Shown: one piece after another, positions 27,128 to 36,356 of the stretch
Position numbering within the stretch: position 1 is the first letter of the stretch
Layout: the number at the start of each line of letters is the position of its first letter
Assembly (NCBI RefSeq): GCF_023028345.1
Contig: NZ_CP095487.1
Location: 1,860,001-1,924,000, forward strand
Origin: Halorientalis marina
GTDB taxonomy: Archaea > Halobacteriota > Halobacteria > Halobacteriales > Haloarculaceae
Direction of reading: 5' to 3'
Length of the DNA: 64,000 bases
The notes under the pieces: generated by a model
Told to the model about the DNA's origin: nothing
The model's input: only the letters and a program-made list of their open reading frames with translations
The model's database searches: none
Position numbers and translations under genes: made by a program

Positions 27128-27274
27128 ATGAGCACACGACTCCGAACCGACGACAGTCGACCTACGACGACGACCAGCACGGAAACGACCGGCGCGCAGT
27201 TGATGTTCGCGACCGACAACGAAGTCCAGATTCGTGGCCTCTTCGAGGCCGAGAGCGACGACCACGGCGCCTGA
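27128..27274 (+). CDS. 48-residue hypothetical protein
   Basis: A short, Thr- and Asp-rich protein from ATG 27128 (MSTRLRTDDSRPTTTTSTET, ending LFEAESDDHGA). It lies in the gap between cdc48 and ccdA, behind an A+T-rich promoter (TTTATTATAG near 27005), leaving a leader of about 100 bases. A T5 run at 27279-27283, just after its stop, could terminate it. I see no motif. Composition favours a real but unassigned small gene. Confidence 0.55.
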   Translation: MSTRLRTDDSRPTTTTSTETTGAQLMFATDNEVQIRGLFEAESDDHGA

Positions 27275-27289
27275 TCGCTTTTTACGACT

Positions 27290-28003
27290 TCACACCAGCC
27301 CGAGCGTCGCCAGCCCGTCGAACCGGAACAGGAAAAAGTACAACTGGACGATGCCGGCCAGCACCATCACCACGCCGGCGAGGCGCGTGATCTGTCCCGT
27401 CCGCGCGGAGACGCGGCGAAGAAGCGTGTCGCGGCCGACCGCGGAGAGTGTCGTCACGGCGATCATCAGCACGCTCATGCCAGCGGCGTAGGCGCCGAGC
27501 ATGGCCGCCATCGAGGTCGGGCCACCGGCGAGGCCCAGGCCGACGATGGCGATGAACGACGGGGCGGTACAGCCCGCCGCTGCCGCCGCGTAGACGACGC
27601 CGAAACTGAGGTAGCCGAGCGTCGACCGTTCGCGCTCGGGCAACTGGAGATGTAACGACGACGCCTGGAACCGCCCCAGTGCCATCCCGATTCCGAGGAC
27701 GATCAACAGGACGCCGACGACGAGTTCGAGGACGCTGACGTTCCTGAGCGCCTGCTGGCCGACGAGGACCGCAATCGCCGCGAGGGCGCCGTAGACGAGA
27801 AAGAACCCGAGGCTGGTGACGACACCGACGTAGGCCGCCCGCCCGAGCCGGTTCGGGAGCGGCCGGCTCGTGTCGTCGTCCCCGCTGGACCCGAGGTAGT
27901 AGGCCACGTAGCCCGGCAGGAGCGGGAACGCACAGGGGGCGAAGAAGGTGACCGTGCCAAAGGAGAACGCGAGGCCGAGTTTGAGCGACCCGAGATCGAT
28001 CAT
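27290..28003 (-). CDS. ccdA: Cytochrome c biogenesis protein CcdA (thiol-disulfide electron transporter)
   Basis: CcdA moves reducing equivalents from cytoplasmic thioredoxin across the membrane. The 237-residue protein has six helices and the two membrane cysteines of the family: FFAPCAFPLLPGYVAYYLG in helix 1 and AAAAGCTAPSFIAIVG in helix 4. The start ATG at 28003 overlaps by 4 bp the stop of the thioredoxin-like lipoprotein gene, which is its natural partner. Confidence 0.92.
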   Translation of the reverse strand: MIDLGSLKLGLAFSFGTVTFFAPCAFPLLPGYVAYYLGSSGDDDTSRPLPNRLGRAAYVGVVTSLGFFLVYGALAAIAVLVGQQALRNVSVLELVVGVLLIVLGIGMALGRFQASSLHLQLPERERSTLGYLSFGVVYAAAAAGCTAPSFIAIVGLGLAGGPTSMAAMLGAYAAGMSVLMIAVTTLSAVGRDTLLRRVSARTGQITRLAGVVMVLAGIVQLYFFLFRFDGLATLGLV

Positions 28004-28533
28004 TCCTGCGCGGCCTCCACCTCGGCGGCGATGTCGTCGGCTCGCACGAGGCCGGTGTGGCGCCAGGCCTCGGTCCCGTCGGCGTCGAGCAGGAGCGTCG
28101 TCGGCAACTGGCCGCCGACACCGTACTCCTCGCCGGTCGTGATGTCGGGGTCGCTCGCGACGTTCCAGGTCCCCTCGTACTCCCGCCAGAACGACTCGAT
28201 TGCGGCCTGCTCGGTCTCCCAGGTGATCGAGAGCATGTGGATGTCGGGGAAGTCGGCGCGGACCTGGCGCAGTTCGTCCATCATCGGCTTGCAGGGGGCA
28301 CACCACGTCGCGAAGAAGTCGAGCAGCGTGACCGAATCCGGTGCCCGGACCGGCACCGTCTCGCCGGAGGAGCCGGCCACGTCGTAGGTGTCGAGGGTCA
28401 ACCCCGCCGGCGTCGACTCGTCCGCGGCGCCGTCGCCGCCGGCAGCGCTCCCGGGAAGGCTGGTACAGCCGGCGAGGGCGGCCAGCGCCACACCGCTCGA
28501 CGCGAGGACCGCGCGGCGGCTCCGGTCGTCCAT
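28000..28533 (-). CDS. TlpA/ResA-like thioredoxin lipoprotein
   Basis: The 177-residue protein has a Tat-type lipoprotein signal (RSRRAVLASSGVALAALAGC) and a thioredoxin fold with the active site FFATWCAPCKPMMDEL and the cis-Pro region QLPTTLLLD. It is exported and reduces disulfides outside the membrane, with electrons from CcdA encoded directly downstream. I start at ATG 28533 since the four preceding residues would sit before the Arg pair needlessly. Confidence 0.92.
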   Translation of the reverse strand: MDDRSRRAVLASSGVALAALAGCTSLPGSAAGGDGAADESTPAGLTLDTYDVAGSSGETVPVRAPDSVTLLDFFATWCAPCKPMMDELRQVRADFPDIHMLSITWETEQAAIESFWREYEGTWNVASDPDITTGEEYGVGGQLPTTLLLDADGTEAWRHTGLVRADDIAAEVEAAQE

Positions 28534-28635
28534 ACCGTTTCTCACGCGTCGGTGGTGAAAAACGACTCGGCGTGTGTGCTATCGCGGTACACACCCCCAC
28601 GCGGTATATGTGGCTGTGACTACCAGAGGACTGTA

Positions 28636-29850
28636 ATGCGCCGACGGGCCTATCTCGCCTCGCTCACCGCGGCGGTCGCGGCTGCCGCGGGGTGTCAGGG
28701 TGGTCGTTCCGGGGACGGGCAGGGGACCGACACCGGCATACCGGGCACGGCCGCGACCGCGTCCCCCGCGACGCGAACGCCGGGTCGAGTCACCGGGACG
28801 GCAGTCGACGGGACGGACCTCCCGGTACCCGACTCGGCGCTCGACCGCGGCGCGCCGCGTGACGCCATCCCGGCGATCACCGACCCCGTGTTCGGTGCCG
28901 ACTGGAGCGACGTGACCCAGCGGTCACAGGGGTACGATAGCTCACTTCCGGAGGGACTGGCGCTGAACGACGACGACCAGGTCATCGGCGTCGAGCGCGA
29001 CGGCCGGGCGCGCGCCTACCCCCTGCGCGTGCTCAACTGGCACGAGGTCGTCAACGACACCTTCGCGGGGCCGCTGCTGGTCACCTACTGCCCGCTCTGT
29101 GGGAGCGCGGTGACGGCCGAGCGCCGCGTCGACGGCGAGCCGACGACCTTCGGCGTCTCCGGCCTGCTCTACAGGGCGGACCTCGTGATGTACGACGAGG
29201 CGACCGAGAGCCTGTGGAGTCAGATACTCGCACAGGCCATCCAGGGGCCGGCGACCGGCGACCGACTCTCGCTCACCCCGTCGTCGTTCACCGCCTGGGG
29301 TTCCTGGCGTGAGGCCCACCCCGACACCGAGGTCCTCCTCCCGCCGCCGATCTCGGACACGGTCGCTGGCCGCGTCCGCCGCCGGTACGCCGTCGACCCC
29401 TACGCCGCCTACGACGACAGCCGCCGGATCGGTATCGGCGACCGCGAGGACGGCGGTCGGCTCCACCCAAAGACGACGGTCGTCGGCGTGACCAGCGGCG
29501 ACACGAGCCGTGCGTACCCGCTCCCCGCCGTCCGCGAGGCCGGCGTCTTGAACGACACCGTAGGGGACCTGCCGGTCGTCGTGACCGTCGGCGACGACGG
29601 CCGCCTGTACGCCTACGACCGGCGCGTCGATGGAACGACGCTGACCTTCGAGCGGGACGGCGACGCGCTGGCCGCGGGCGGCTCCCGGTGGTCGGTCGCG
29701 ACGGCGACGGCTACCGATGGCTCCTACGAGGGCACGACGCTCGACCGGGCCAACGACCGCTCGCCGATGTTCTGGTTCGCGTGGCGCGATTTCAACCCCG
29801 GAACGGACGTCTACGGCGACGGCAGTGCCGGAACGACGCCCGTCGGGTAG
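28636..29850 (+). CDS. DUF3179-family lipoprotein
   Basis: A 404-residue exported protein (RRRAYLASLTAAVAAAAGC lipoprotein signal). The DUF3179 domain is recognised by RAYPLRVLNWHEVVNDTFAG, LVTYCPLCGSAVTAERRVDG, LYRADLVMYDEATESLWSQ and the later repeat SRAYPLPAVREAGVLNDTVG. The single CPLC pair could bind metal or form a disulfide. The biological role of the family is unknown. It is divergent from the thioredoxin-CcdA pair. Confidence 0.9.
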   Translation: MRRRAYLASLTAAVAAAAGCQGGRSGDGQGTDTGIPGTAATASPATRTPGRVTGTAVDGTDLPVPDSALDRGAPRDAIPAITDPVFGADWSDVTQRSQGYDSSLPEGLALNDDDQVIGVERDGRARAYPLRVLNWHEVVNDTFAGPLLVTYCPLCGSAVTAERRVDGEPTTFGVSGLLYRADLVMYDEATESLWSQILAQAIQGPATGDRLSLTPSSFTAWGSWREAHPDTEVLLPPPISDTVAGRVRRRYAVDPYAAYDDSRRIGIGDREDGGRLHPKTTVVGVTSGDTSRAYPLPAVREAGVLNDTVGDLPVVVTVGDDGRLYAYDRRVDGTTLTFERDGDALAAGGSRWSVATATATDGSYEGTTLDRANDRSPMFWFAWRDFNPGTDVYGDGSAGTTPVG

Positions 29851-29944
29851 GAAGGCCGTGGCACAGCCACGGTCACCTCACAGAGCGGTCACGGCCGCGC
29901 GGAATCCCGTGGGTTGATACCGCGGCCGGGCGTCGGCCGCCGAT

Positions 29945-30556
29945 ATGCCTGCCGACCGACTGCGACGGGCGAGCGCGGCCGCTGGCGCTCTCGCGCCGGT
30001 ACTGACACTGGGGGCCATCTTCGCCGCGACCCTGCTCTCGCCGTCGTTTTCGTGGACGGCGAAGGCGCTCTCGAACCTCGGCGGCCCCGACGCGGCCGTC
30101 GCGACGCCGACGACGCGACTGCTGTTCAACAACGGCCTGCTCCTGGGCGGCCTCGTGGGGCTCGGGTTCGGGCCGACGCTCCTGGCGGCCCGCCGGAACG
30201 CCGTCGAACTCGCCGGCGTCGCCCTGTTCGGCCTCACGGTGGTCGCGATGGCACTGATCGGCGTCTTCCCGCAACACCGCGACCCGCACTTCGCGGTCGC
30301 CGTCGCGTTCTACGTCCTGCTGTCGCTCGCGTGCTGGACGTACGGCGCGGGGAACGCCCTCGCCGGCGCGCGTCGGCGTGGCCTGCTGACAGCCGGTGCG
30401 GGGGTCGCGAACCTCGCGGCGTGGGTCGTCTGGGGGCTGACCGGCCCGTTCGTGCGGCCCGGGCTGGCGCTGCCGGAGATCGTCGGCGCCACGGTCTTCG
30501 GCGTCTGGGCGGTGGCGACGAGTGTCGACGTCCGCCGTCGGCTCGGGCTCGGCTAA
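29945..30556 (+). CDS. DUF998-family membrane protein
   Basis: Six hydrophobic helices in 203 residues, with SFSWTAKALSNLGGPDAAVA after helix 1 and FPQHRDPHFAVAVAFYVLL after helix 4. These loop motifs are the marks of DUF998 (distant frpB/cytochrome-b561-like membrane proteins). Function unknown. It sits between the DUF3179 gene and the K+ channel gene on the opposite strand. Confidence 0.82.
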   Translation: MPADRLRRASAAAGALAPVLTLGAIFAATLLSPSFSWTAKALSNLGGPDAAVATPTTRLLFNNGLLLGGLVGLGFGPTLLAARRNAVELAGVALFGLTVVAMALIGVFPQHRDPHFAVAVAFYVLLSLACWTYGAGNALAGARRRGLLTAGAGVANLAAWVVWGLTGPFVRPGLALPEIVGATVFGVWAVATSVDVRRRLGLG

Positions 30557-30577
30557 CCGTCCCAGCGCTGGCTCCAT

Positions 30578-32206
30578 TCACGTGTACGTCGCCGCGAACT
30601 GCGTGATGGAGTTGTCCGGGCCGGCGACGATGAGGTCGTCGTCGGCCGCGAACTCGAAGTCGGGACCGAAGTCGGTGATGACATCGCCGTTTCGTTCGAC
30701 GGCGATGATCGTCGCGCCGGTCCGGGCGCGGATGTCCTCGCCAGCGGGGGTGTCACCAGCCAGTTGGTCCGCACCGAAGCGGACGATCTCGACCTGCTGG
30801 TCGAAGGAGATGACGTCCTCGCCGAGGATAGTCGAGGCGAGCATCCGGCCGCTGACGGTCGATAACGCGAGCACGTAGTCCGCCCCCGCCTGGTAGATCT
30901 TCCGGACGCTCTCGCTCCCGTTCGCGCGGGCGACGATTTCGACCTCGGGTGCCAGCTCTCGGAGGACGAGCGTGGCGAAGATGGTGGTCGTGTCGTCCGG
31001 GAGCGCGAGGATGACCGTGCTCGCGTCGTCGATGCCGGCCGCCTCCAGCGTCGCTTCGTCGGTCAGGTCGCCGACGACGTCGACGTCTTTCTCGCCGTCT
31101 CTGTCGACCGTCACAGTCGGGATGTCGTTTTCCGCCAGCGCCGTCGCGACCGTCGATCCGACTTCACCGTAGCCGCCGATAATGATCCGCCCCGTCCGGA
31201 ACTCCTGTCTCTCCGAGAGGGTCAGCTCCTTGAGCTGTTCGAGCTGTCGTTCCTGGCCGGCCACGAGTAGAACGGTCTGCTCGTCGATCAGGGCGTCGGG
31301 GGACGGGGGGGAGACGAACTCGCCGCGGAACCAGGCGCCGATGACGTTCGCGCCGGTCCGCTCGCGGATGCGGCTCTCGGTCATCCGCGTCCCCGCGATG
31401 TCGCTGTCGGCCTGGACCGGGAACTCGACGATCTCGAAGTCCTCGCCGATCTCGACGGCGTCGCCGATCTCCGCCGAGACCGACCGCGAGACCTTGCTCG
31501 CGATGCTCTGCCCGATGAGCTGTCGCGGGGAGTAGACGTGGTCGGCGCCCGCGTACCGGTGATACGTCTCGATCTCGGGCGTCTGGACGAAGGTGATGAC
31601 GTCCGTCTCCGGCGAGACTCCCTTCGACGTCAGGGCGATGCTGGCGTTGGTCTCGTCGTCCACGTCCGCGACCACCGCACGCGCCGCGTCGACGCCGGCG
31701 TTCTCCAGCGTTGCCCCGGATTCAGGGTCGCCGTGAACCACTGGCAGGTCCTCCTCGACGAGTTCCACCGCCTCGTCGCGGTCCGATTCCACGACGACGT
31801 ACGGAATGTCGAGGACATCGAGTTCGTCCAGTAGCGCTCGAATCCGGGGTGAGAACGCACAGACGACGACGTGGTCCTCGACGCCGTCGACCGCCCGGGG
31901 CGGCGTCGTCGAGATCGTCTCCTCGAACAGCGGGAACAGCAAGACCGGCAGCGCGAGGAAGATGAGGACCACGCCGGTCAGGTCCATCGCGATTATCAGG
32001 AGGTTCGACTCCGGCGTCGTCCACGGCGAGTCCGAACCGAACCCCGTGGTCGTGAACGTCTCGACGACGACCTGTGCAGCGTGAAGGACCGTCACCGGAT
32101 CGTCCTCGTAGGTCGCCATCACGTGGTGATAGAGACCCACGTACACGAGCATGACCGCGACCAGCCCCACGAGATAGTAAACGGTCCGGCGGCGCCACGT
32201 GTCCAT
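30578..32206 (-). CDS. Potassium channel with two RCK (TrkA-N/TrkA-C) units
   Basis: The 542 residues begin with a two-helix pore: VYYLVGLVAVMLVYVGLYH, the selectivity filter TTTGFGSD in a P-loop, and IIAMDLTGVVLIFLALPVLL. Two cytoplasmic RCK repeats follow. The first NAD-type fold (HVVVCAFSPRIRALLDEL) has lost the Gly-rich loop; the second (IIIGGYGEVGSTVATAL) keeps GxGxxG. Each is followed by a TrkA-C domain. This layout matches gated K+ channels of the MthK/GsuK kind. It helps control K+ in a salt-in halophile. Confidence 0.9.
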   Translation of the reverse strand: MDTWRRRTVYYLVGLVAVMLVYVGLYHHVMATYEDDPVTVLHAAQVVVETFTTTGFGSDSPWTTPESNLLIIAMDLTGVVLIFLALPVLLFPLFEETISTTPPRAVDGVEDHVVVCAFSPRIRALLDELDVLDIPYVVVESDRDEAVELVEEDLPVVHGDPESGATLENAGVDAARAVVADVDDETNASIALTSKGVSPETDVITFVQTPEIETYHRYAGADHVYSPRQLIGQSIASKVSRSVSAEIGDAVEIGEDFEIVEFPVQADSDIAGTRMTESRIRERTGANVIGAWFRGEFVSPPSPDALIDEQTVLLVAGQERQLEQLKELTLSERQEFRTGRIIIGGYGEVGSTVATALAENDIPTVTVDRDGEKDVDVVGDLTDEATLEAAGIDDASTVILALPDDTTTIFATLVLRELAPEVEIVARANGSESVRKIYQAGADYVLALSTVSGRMLASTILGEDVISFDQQVEIVRFGADQLAGDTPAGEDIRARTGATIIAVERNGDVITDFGPDFEFAADDDLIVAGPDNSITQFAATYT

Positions 32207-32289
32207 CAGTCACTCCAAGCGGGCACCACCTCTTTCCTCTTTCGGAGCACCCCCGCCGGGTTTTAGTGGATCGAGCGGCATGTGAACGT

Positions 32290-32529
32290 GTGTCACGAGA
32301 GATTACTCACGACGCGACCGGACCGGAGATCGTCGGCGAGGACGACATCGGCGAGAAAGGGGACATCGCGATCTGTATGTGTGGCCTCTCGGCCGACTAC
32401 CCCTTCTGTGACGGCTCGCACAACGCCACGGCCGAGGAGGAAGACGGCGTCCGCTACAAGTACGAGGGCGACGACGACGAGAATCCGCGCCACGAGATCG
32501 CGGAGATCGTCTTCGGAGACGAGGACTGA
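32290..32529 (+). CDS. CDGSH iron-sulfur domain protein
   Basis: The 79-residue protein holds CMCGLSADYPFCDGSH: C-x-C-x8?-C-x2-x-H of the CDGSH [2Fe-2S] domain with three Cys and one His ligands. I begin at GTG 32290 (VSREITHDATGP), because haloarchaeal relatives start with this helix-strand; the alternative start at 32266 adds only eight residues. A role in electron transfer or iron-sulfur metabolism is likely. It lies divergent from the K+ channel gene. Confidence 0.88.
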   Translation: MSREITHDATGPEIVGEDDIGEKGDIAICMCGLSADYPFCDGSHNATAEEEDGVRYKYEGDDDENPRHEIAEIVFGDED

Positions 32530-32613
32530 TACCGGTACTACGACCTCGCTTCCGTCGCTCCCGGTTCGAAACCCGCCGAACGCTTTTTCCCCTCGGGGCC
32601 GACCGTCGAGAGG

Positions 32614-33345
32614 ATGACTGCCGTCGAGACGACCGGCCTGACGAAACAGTATGGCGACCTGGTCGCGCTGGACGACTGCACGCTCTCCGTGCCCGAGGGC
32701 GAACTGTTCGCCCTCCTCGGCCCCAACGGCTCCGGAAAGACGACGACCATCGAAATCCTGACCGGCCAGCTCGAACCCACCGCCGGTGAAGCACGCGTCC
32801 TCGGCCACGACCCCGTCACGGACCCGCTCGCGGTCCGCCGGGCCGTCGGCATCCTCCCCGAACGGGAGGACCCGCCGAGTTTCCTCACGCCCCGGGAGTA
32901 CCTGGAGTTCGTCGGCGCGGTGCGGGGCATCGACGGGACGAGCGCCCGTATCGACGAGTGGGCCGACCGCTTCGAGTTCCGCGAGAAACTCGACACGCTC
33001 GCGACCGACCTCTCGGAGGGCGAGCGCCAGCGGGTCATGCTCGCCGCCGCCTTCGTCCACGAACCCGACCTCGTCTTCATCGACGAACCGCTCGTGAACC
33101 TCGACCCGCTCATGCAAGAGGAGATCAAGGGTCACTTCGTCGACTACTGCGGGCGTGGCAACACCGTCGTCCTCTCGACGCACTTCATCGAGGTCGCGGA
33201 GGAACTCTGTACGCAGGTCGCCATCGTCTCGGACGGGCGGCTGGTCGAGGAACGCGACCCCCGCGAGTTGCCCGACGGCATGTCGCTTCTCGACGTGTTC
33301 CGCGCCGAGGTCGGCATGGCGAACGCCGCCGCGGGCTCACCCTGA
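32614..33345 (+). CDS. ABC transporter ATP-binding protein
   Basis: A 243-residue ABC ATPase: Walker A LLGPNGSGKTTTIEILTG, a variant signature LSEGERQRVMLAAAF in place of LSGGQ, Walker B LVFIDEPLVNLDPL and the switch His in VVLSTHFIEVAEEL. The signature change (LSEGE) is tolerated in several exporters. The permease gene follows one base after its stop, so the two form one exporter. Confidence 0.9.
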   Translation: MTAVETTGLTKQYGDLVALDDCTLSVPEGELFALLGPNGSGKTTTIEILTGQLEPTAGEARVLGHDPVTDPLAVRRAVGILPEREDPPSFLTPREYLEFVGAVRGIDGTSARIDEWADRFEFREKLDTLATDLSEGERQRVMLAAAFVHEPDLVFIDEPLVNLDPLMQEEIKGHFVDYCGRGNTVVLSTHFIEVAEELCTQVAIVSDGRLVEERDPRELPDGMSLLDVFRAEVGMANAAAGSP

Positions 33346-33346
33346 C

Positions 33347-34756
33347 ATGACGCTCACGACCGACCTCTTCGTCCGGATGTGCCGCGAGGAGTGGCGCCTC
33401 CACGAGGAACTGTTCGGGAGTCGCCGGTTCGCCGCCCTCCCCGTCGTCGTCTTCCTGCTCGTGCTCGGCGGCTTCGAGTTGCTCGCGGCCACCGGCACCG
33501 ACTTCGGCGCGGTCGTCGCCGGCCTCCACGGCCTCGTGTTCTTCCTCGGCCTCCAGGTCGGCACCATCGGCCTCGTCGGCCGCGACGCCCTCCGGGACGT
33601 GCTCGGCGACGTGACGCTGCTGGTCTTCTCGGCCCGGACGCTCCCGGTCTCGTGGAACCGCCTACTCGCCGTCTTCCTCGTCAAGGACCTCTGTTACTAC
33701 ACCGCCTACTTCGTCACGCCGCTCTCGCTGGCTCTCGTCCCGAGCGCGCTCGGTGCCGGCGTCGCCGTCCCCCGAATCCTCCTTCTGTGGCTCACCCTCG
33801 TCGGCGCCTTCGGCCTCGGGACGGCCGCGAGCCTGACGCTCGCGGGGGTCGCGACCCGGAGCAAACCCCTCGTGATCGTCCTCGTCGCGGCGGTCGTCGT
33901 CGCCATCTTCGCCGGGCGCGTCGACGTCGTCGCGTACACGCCGTACGCGCTCTACGCCGAGCCGTCGTCGCTCGCTGCGGCCCGCGGGTTCGCCCCTGCC
34001 ATCGTCCTCGCCGTCGTCGGGCCGCTCCTCTTTCGGCCCGTCGAGGGGCGCGCACAACGGACCTCGCCGGAGCGGTTCACGCGGCTCCGGGGCCTCCTCC
34101 GAGACGACTCCGGGCTGACGACGCGGCCGCTCCTGGACGTGGCTCGCTCCTCCGGCTCGGTCTGGAAGGTCCTGTTCTCGATGGGCGTGCTCTTCGCCGT
34201 GACCGCCCTCCTGCTCCGGCAGATCGTCGCCGCCACCGGGCTCCAGCCCTCGCCCGGAATCGCCTTCGGAACCCTGCTCGGACTCGGTGCGTTCACGACC
34301 TATTCGTGGGTGACACAGTTCGACGCATCCGCGGAGTACCTCCGTTATCCGGTGTCGATGGCGACCGTCTTCGCCGGCAAGCGACGCGCGTACCTGCTCC
34401 TCTCGGTTCCGGCCGGACTCGTCTATCTGGTGCTCGCAGTCGTCTGGTACGACCCGCTCTCGCTCGCGGTCGGGGCCGTCGTTCTCCCGCTCGTCGCCGT
34501 CTACGTCTTCGGTGTCACCGCGTTCGTCGCCGGACTCTCGCCGACCGAATTGCTGTTCGACACCGCTCGCTTCGTGGCCTTCGGGGCCGCACTCGCGGCC
34601 CTCGCGGTCCCGCTTCTCGTCGCGGCCCTCGTCTACCCGGTCGCTCCGACCGCGACGCTCGTCGGTTCGCTCGCGGTCGCGGCCCTCGGTGCGGTCATCG
34701 GTCTCGCCCTCACGACGCGGGCCGGGCCACGGTGGGAACGGCGACTCCGGTCCTAG
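33347..34756 (+). CDS. Large ABC exporter permease
   Basis: The 469-residue protein has about twelve hydrophobic segments, in line with a fused pair of six-helix ABC-2-like halves. Examples are FAALPVVVFLLVLGGFELLAA, VAVPRILLLWLTLVGAFGLG and PLAVAALGAVIGLAL-type helices near the end. ATG 33347 lies one base after the ATPase stop. There is no recognised substrate signature; I infer transport only from the partnership. Confidence 0.8.
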   Translation: MTLTTDLFVRMCREEWRLHEELFGSRRFAALPVVVFLLVLGGFELLAATGTDFGAVVAGLHGLVFFLGLQVGTIGLVGRDALRDVLGDVTLLVFSARTLPVSWNRLLAVFLVKDLCYYTAYFVTPLSLALVPSALGAGVAVPRILLLWLTLVGAFGLGTAASLTLAGVATRSKPLVIVLVAAVVVAIFAGRVDVVAYTPYALYAEPSSLAAARGFAPAIVLAVVGPLLFRPVEGRAQRTSPERFTRLRGLLRDDSGLTTRPLLDVARSSGSVWKVLFSMGVLFAVTALLLRQIVAATGLQPSPGIAFGTLLGLGAFTTYSWVTQFDASAEYLRYPVSMATVFAGKRRAYLLLSVPAGLVYLVLAVVWYDPLSLAVGAVVLPLVAVYVFGVTAFVAGLSPTELLFDTARFVAFGAALAALAVPLLVAALVYPVAPTATLVGSLAVAALGAVIGLALTTRAGPRWERRLRS

Positions 34757-34909
34757 GCCGAGACGGCCCGTGAGCGAGACTCGGCATCCGTCACACCCGG
34801 AGGATATTTGCGTATCGCATCTCTCCGTGTTACCCGTGTACACTCCTCGTCGGTCCCCGTGTCGAGCCGTTTTGCCAACTGCGTCCCACACATCACTGAC
34901 CCACCACGC

Positions 34910-36280
34910 ATGAGCGACCCGGGGCCGCTCAGCGTACTGGTCGTCGACGACAGCGACTTCTTCGCGGAGATGACCGCGAACACGCTCGCCGACGAGCACG
35001 GGATGGACGCGGAGTGGGCCTCGGACGCCGAGGCGGCCCTCGACGTCCTCGCGGAGCACGAGATCGACTGTATCGTCAGCGATTACGAGATGCCCGGGAC
35101 CAACGGACTCGAACTCAAGGAACTCGTGGAGGAGCGCCACGGCGAAATCCCGTTTATCATCCTCACGGGTCGGGGTGACGAGACCGTCGCCGCCCGCGCC
35201 ATCTCGGCCGGCGTCGCCGACTACATCCTCAAACTGGAGGTCGTCGAGGACCAACAGTACCAGCGGCTCGCGAACCGCATCGAGACCGCCGTGGACCAGC
35301 GCCGCGCACAGAAACGGTACGAACTCCTCGTCAAGAACACGCCGGACGCTGTGGCACAGGTCGCCGCCGACGGCGAAACCCTGGCCGCCAACCCCGCGAT
35401 GGCCGACCTCGCGAACGCGACCCGAGACCGGCTGGTCGGTACCGACCTGACCGAGGCCGTCCCCGAAATCGGCGCGGACCTGCTCTCGGTCGGCTGTAAG
35501 ACGGTCGAGGACGGCCGCACGCGCCGCGAGGAGGTCCAGCTCGGCGACCGGTTCTACCAGACTATTTTCGTCCGGGTCGACATCAACACCGAGCGCAACA
35601 CCTTCCAGCTCATCGCCAGGGACGTGACCGAACGCACCGAGCGGGAACGGGAACTCGAACGGCAGAACGACCGCCTCGACCAGTTCGCCTCGACGGTCTC
35701 TCACGACCTCCGGAACCCGCTCGACATCGCGCAGGTGAACCTCTCGGTCCTCGAAGAGGAGTTCGACGAGGTTCCGCCGGAACTCGAACAGGTCGACGAG
35801 TCCCACCGCCGGATGGCCGACCTCATCGACGACGTGCTGACGCTCGCGAAGCAGGGCGCGACCATCGAGGCGACGGAGCCGACCGACCTGGGCGCGGCCA
35901 CCGAGGACGTGTGGCCCTACGTGAACGCGCCCGACACCGACCTCGTGGTCGAGACCGACGGGGGAGTCGAGGCCGACCCCAGCCGGCTCCAGGAACTGCT
36001 GACGAACCTCCTCCAGAACGCGGTCGACCACGGCGAGGCCGAGACGATCCGCGTCGGGACGACCGCCGACGGCTTCTTCGTCGCCGACGACGGCGAGGGC
36101 ATCCCTCCGGAGGAACGCGAGGACGTGTTCGAGACCGGCTTCTCGACCGCCGAGGACGGCACCGGCTTCGGCCTGGCTATCGTCCGCGAGATCGCCGACG
36201 CCCACGGCTGGACCATCACCGTCACCGCCAGCGAGGACGGCGGCGCCCGATTCGACATCACCGGCGTCGATTCCGCCTGA
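34910..36280 (+). CDS. Hybrid sensor: receiver (REC)-PAS-histidine kinase
   Basis: The 456-residue protein has a receiver at the front (LVVDDSDFFAE, phospho-acceptor Asp in CIVSDYEMPG, Lys in ILKLEV), a PAS domain (LLVKNTPDAVAQVAADGETLA to LIARDVTERTERE), the H-box FASTVSHDLRNPLDIAQ and the ATPase boxes (LLTNLLQNAVDHG, VADDGEGIPPEERE, GTGFGLAIVREIA). The REC-first order is common in haloarchaea. ATG 34910 removes a 34-residue unlikely extension. Signal and partners unknown; there is no output gene beside it. Confidence 0.92.
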   Translation: MSDPGPLSVLVVDDSDFFAEMTANTLADEHGMDAEWASDAEAALDVLAEHEIDCIVSDYEMPGTNGLELKELVEERHGEIPFIILTGRGDETVAARAISAGVADYILKLEVVEDQQYQRLANRIETAVDQRRAQKRYELLVKNTPDAVAQVAADGETLAANPAMADLANATRDRLVGTDLTEAVPEIGADLLSVGCKTVEDGRTRREEVQLGDRFYQTIFVRVDINTERNTFQLIARDVTERTERERELERQNDRLDQFASTVSHDLRNPLDIAQVNLSVLEEEFDEVPPELEQVDESHRRMADLIDDVLTLAKQGATIEATEPTDLGAATEDVWPYVNAPDTDLVVETDGGVEADPSRLQELLTNLLQNAVDHGEAETIRVGTTADGFFVADDGEGIPPEEREDVFETGFSTAEDGTGFGLAIVREIADAHGWTITVTASEDGGARFDITGVDSA

Positions 36281-36356
36281 CGCGCCACCGATGGCCTCCT
36301 CGTCCGGGGCTGCCGATTCCCGCGCGGTTTTCCCGGTCGCGCCCCTGGGGGTCGAC

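Noticed and set aside
28057-28635. N-terminal extension of the DUF3179 gene frame
   Set aside because: It overlaps the thioredoxin-like gene in antisense; the lipoprotein signal starting at 28636 fixes the start.
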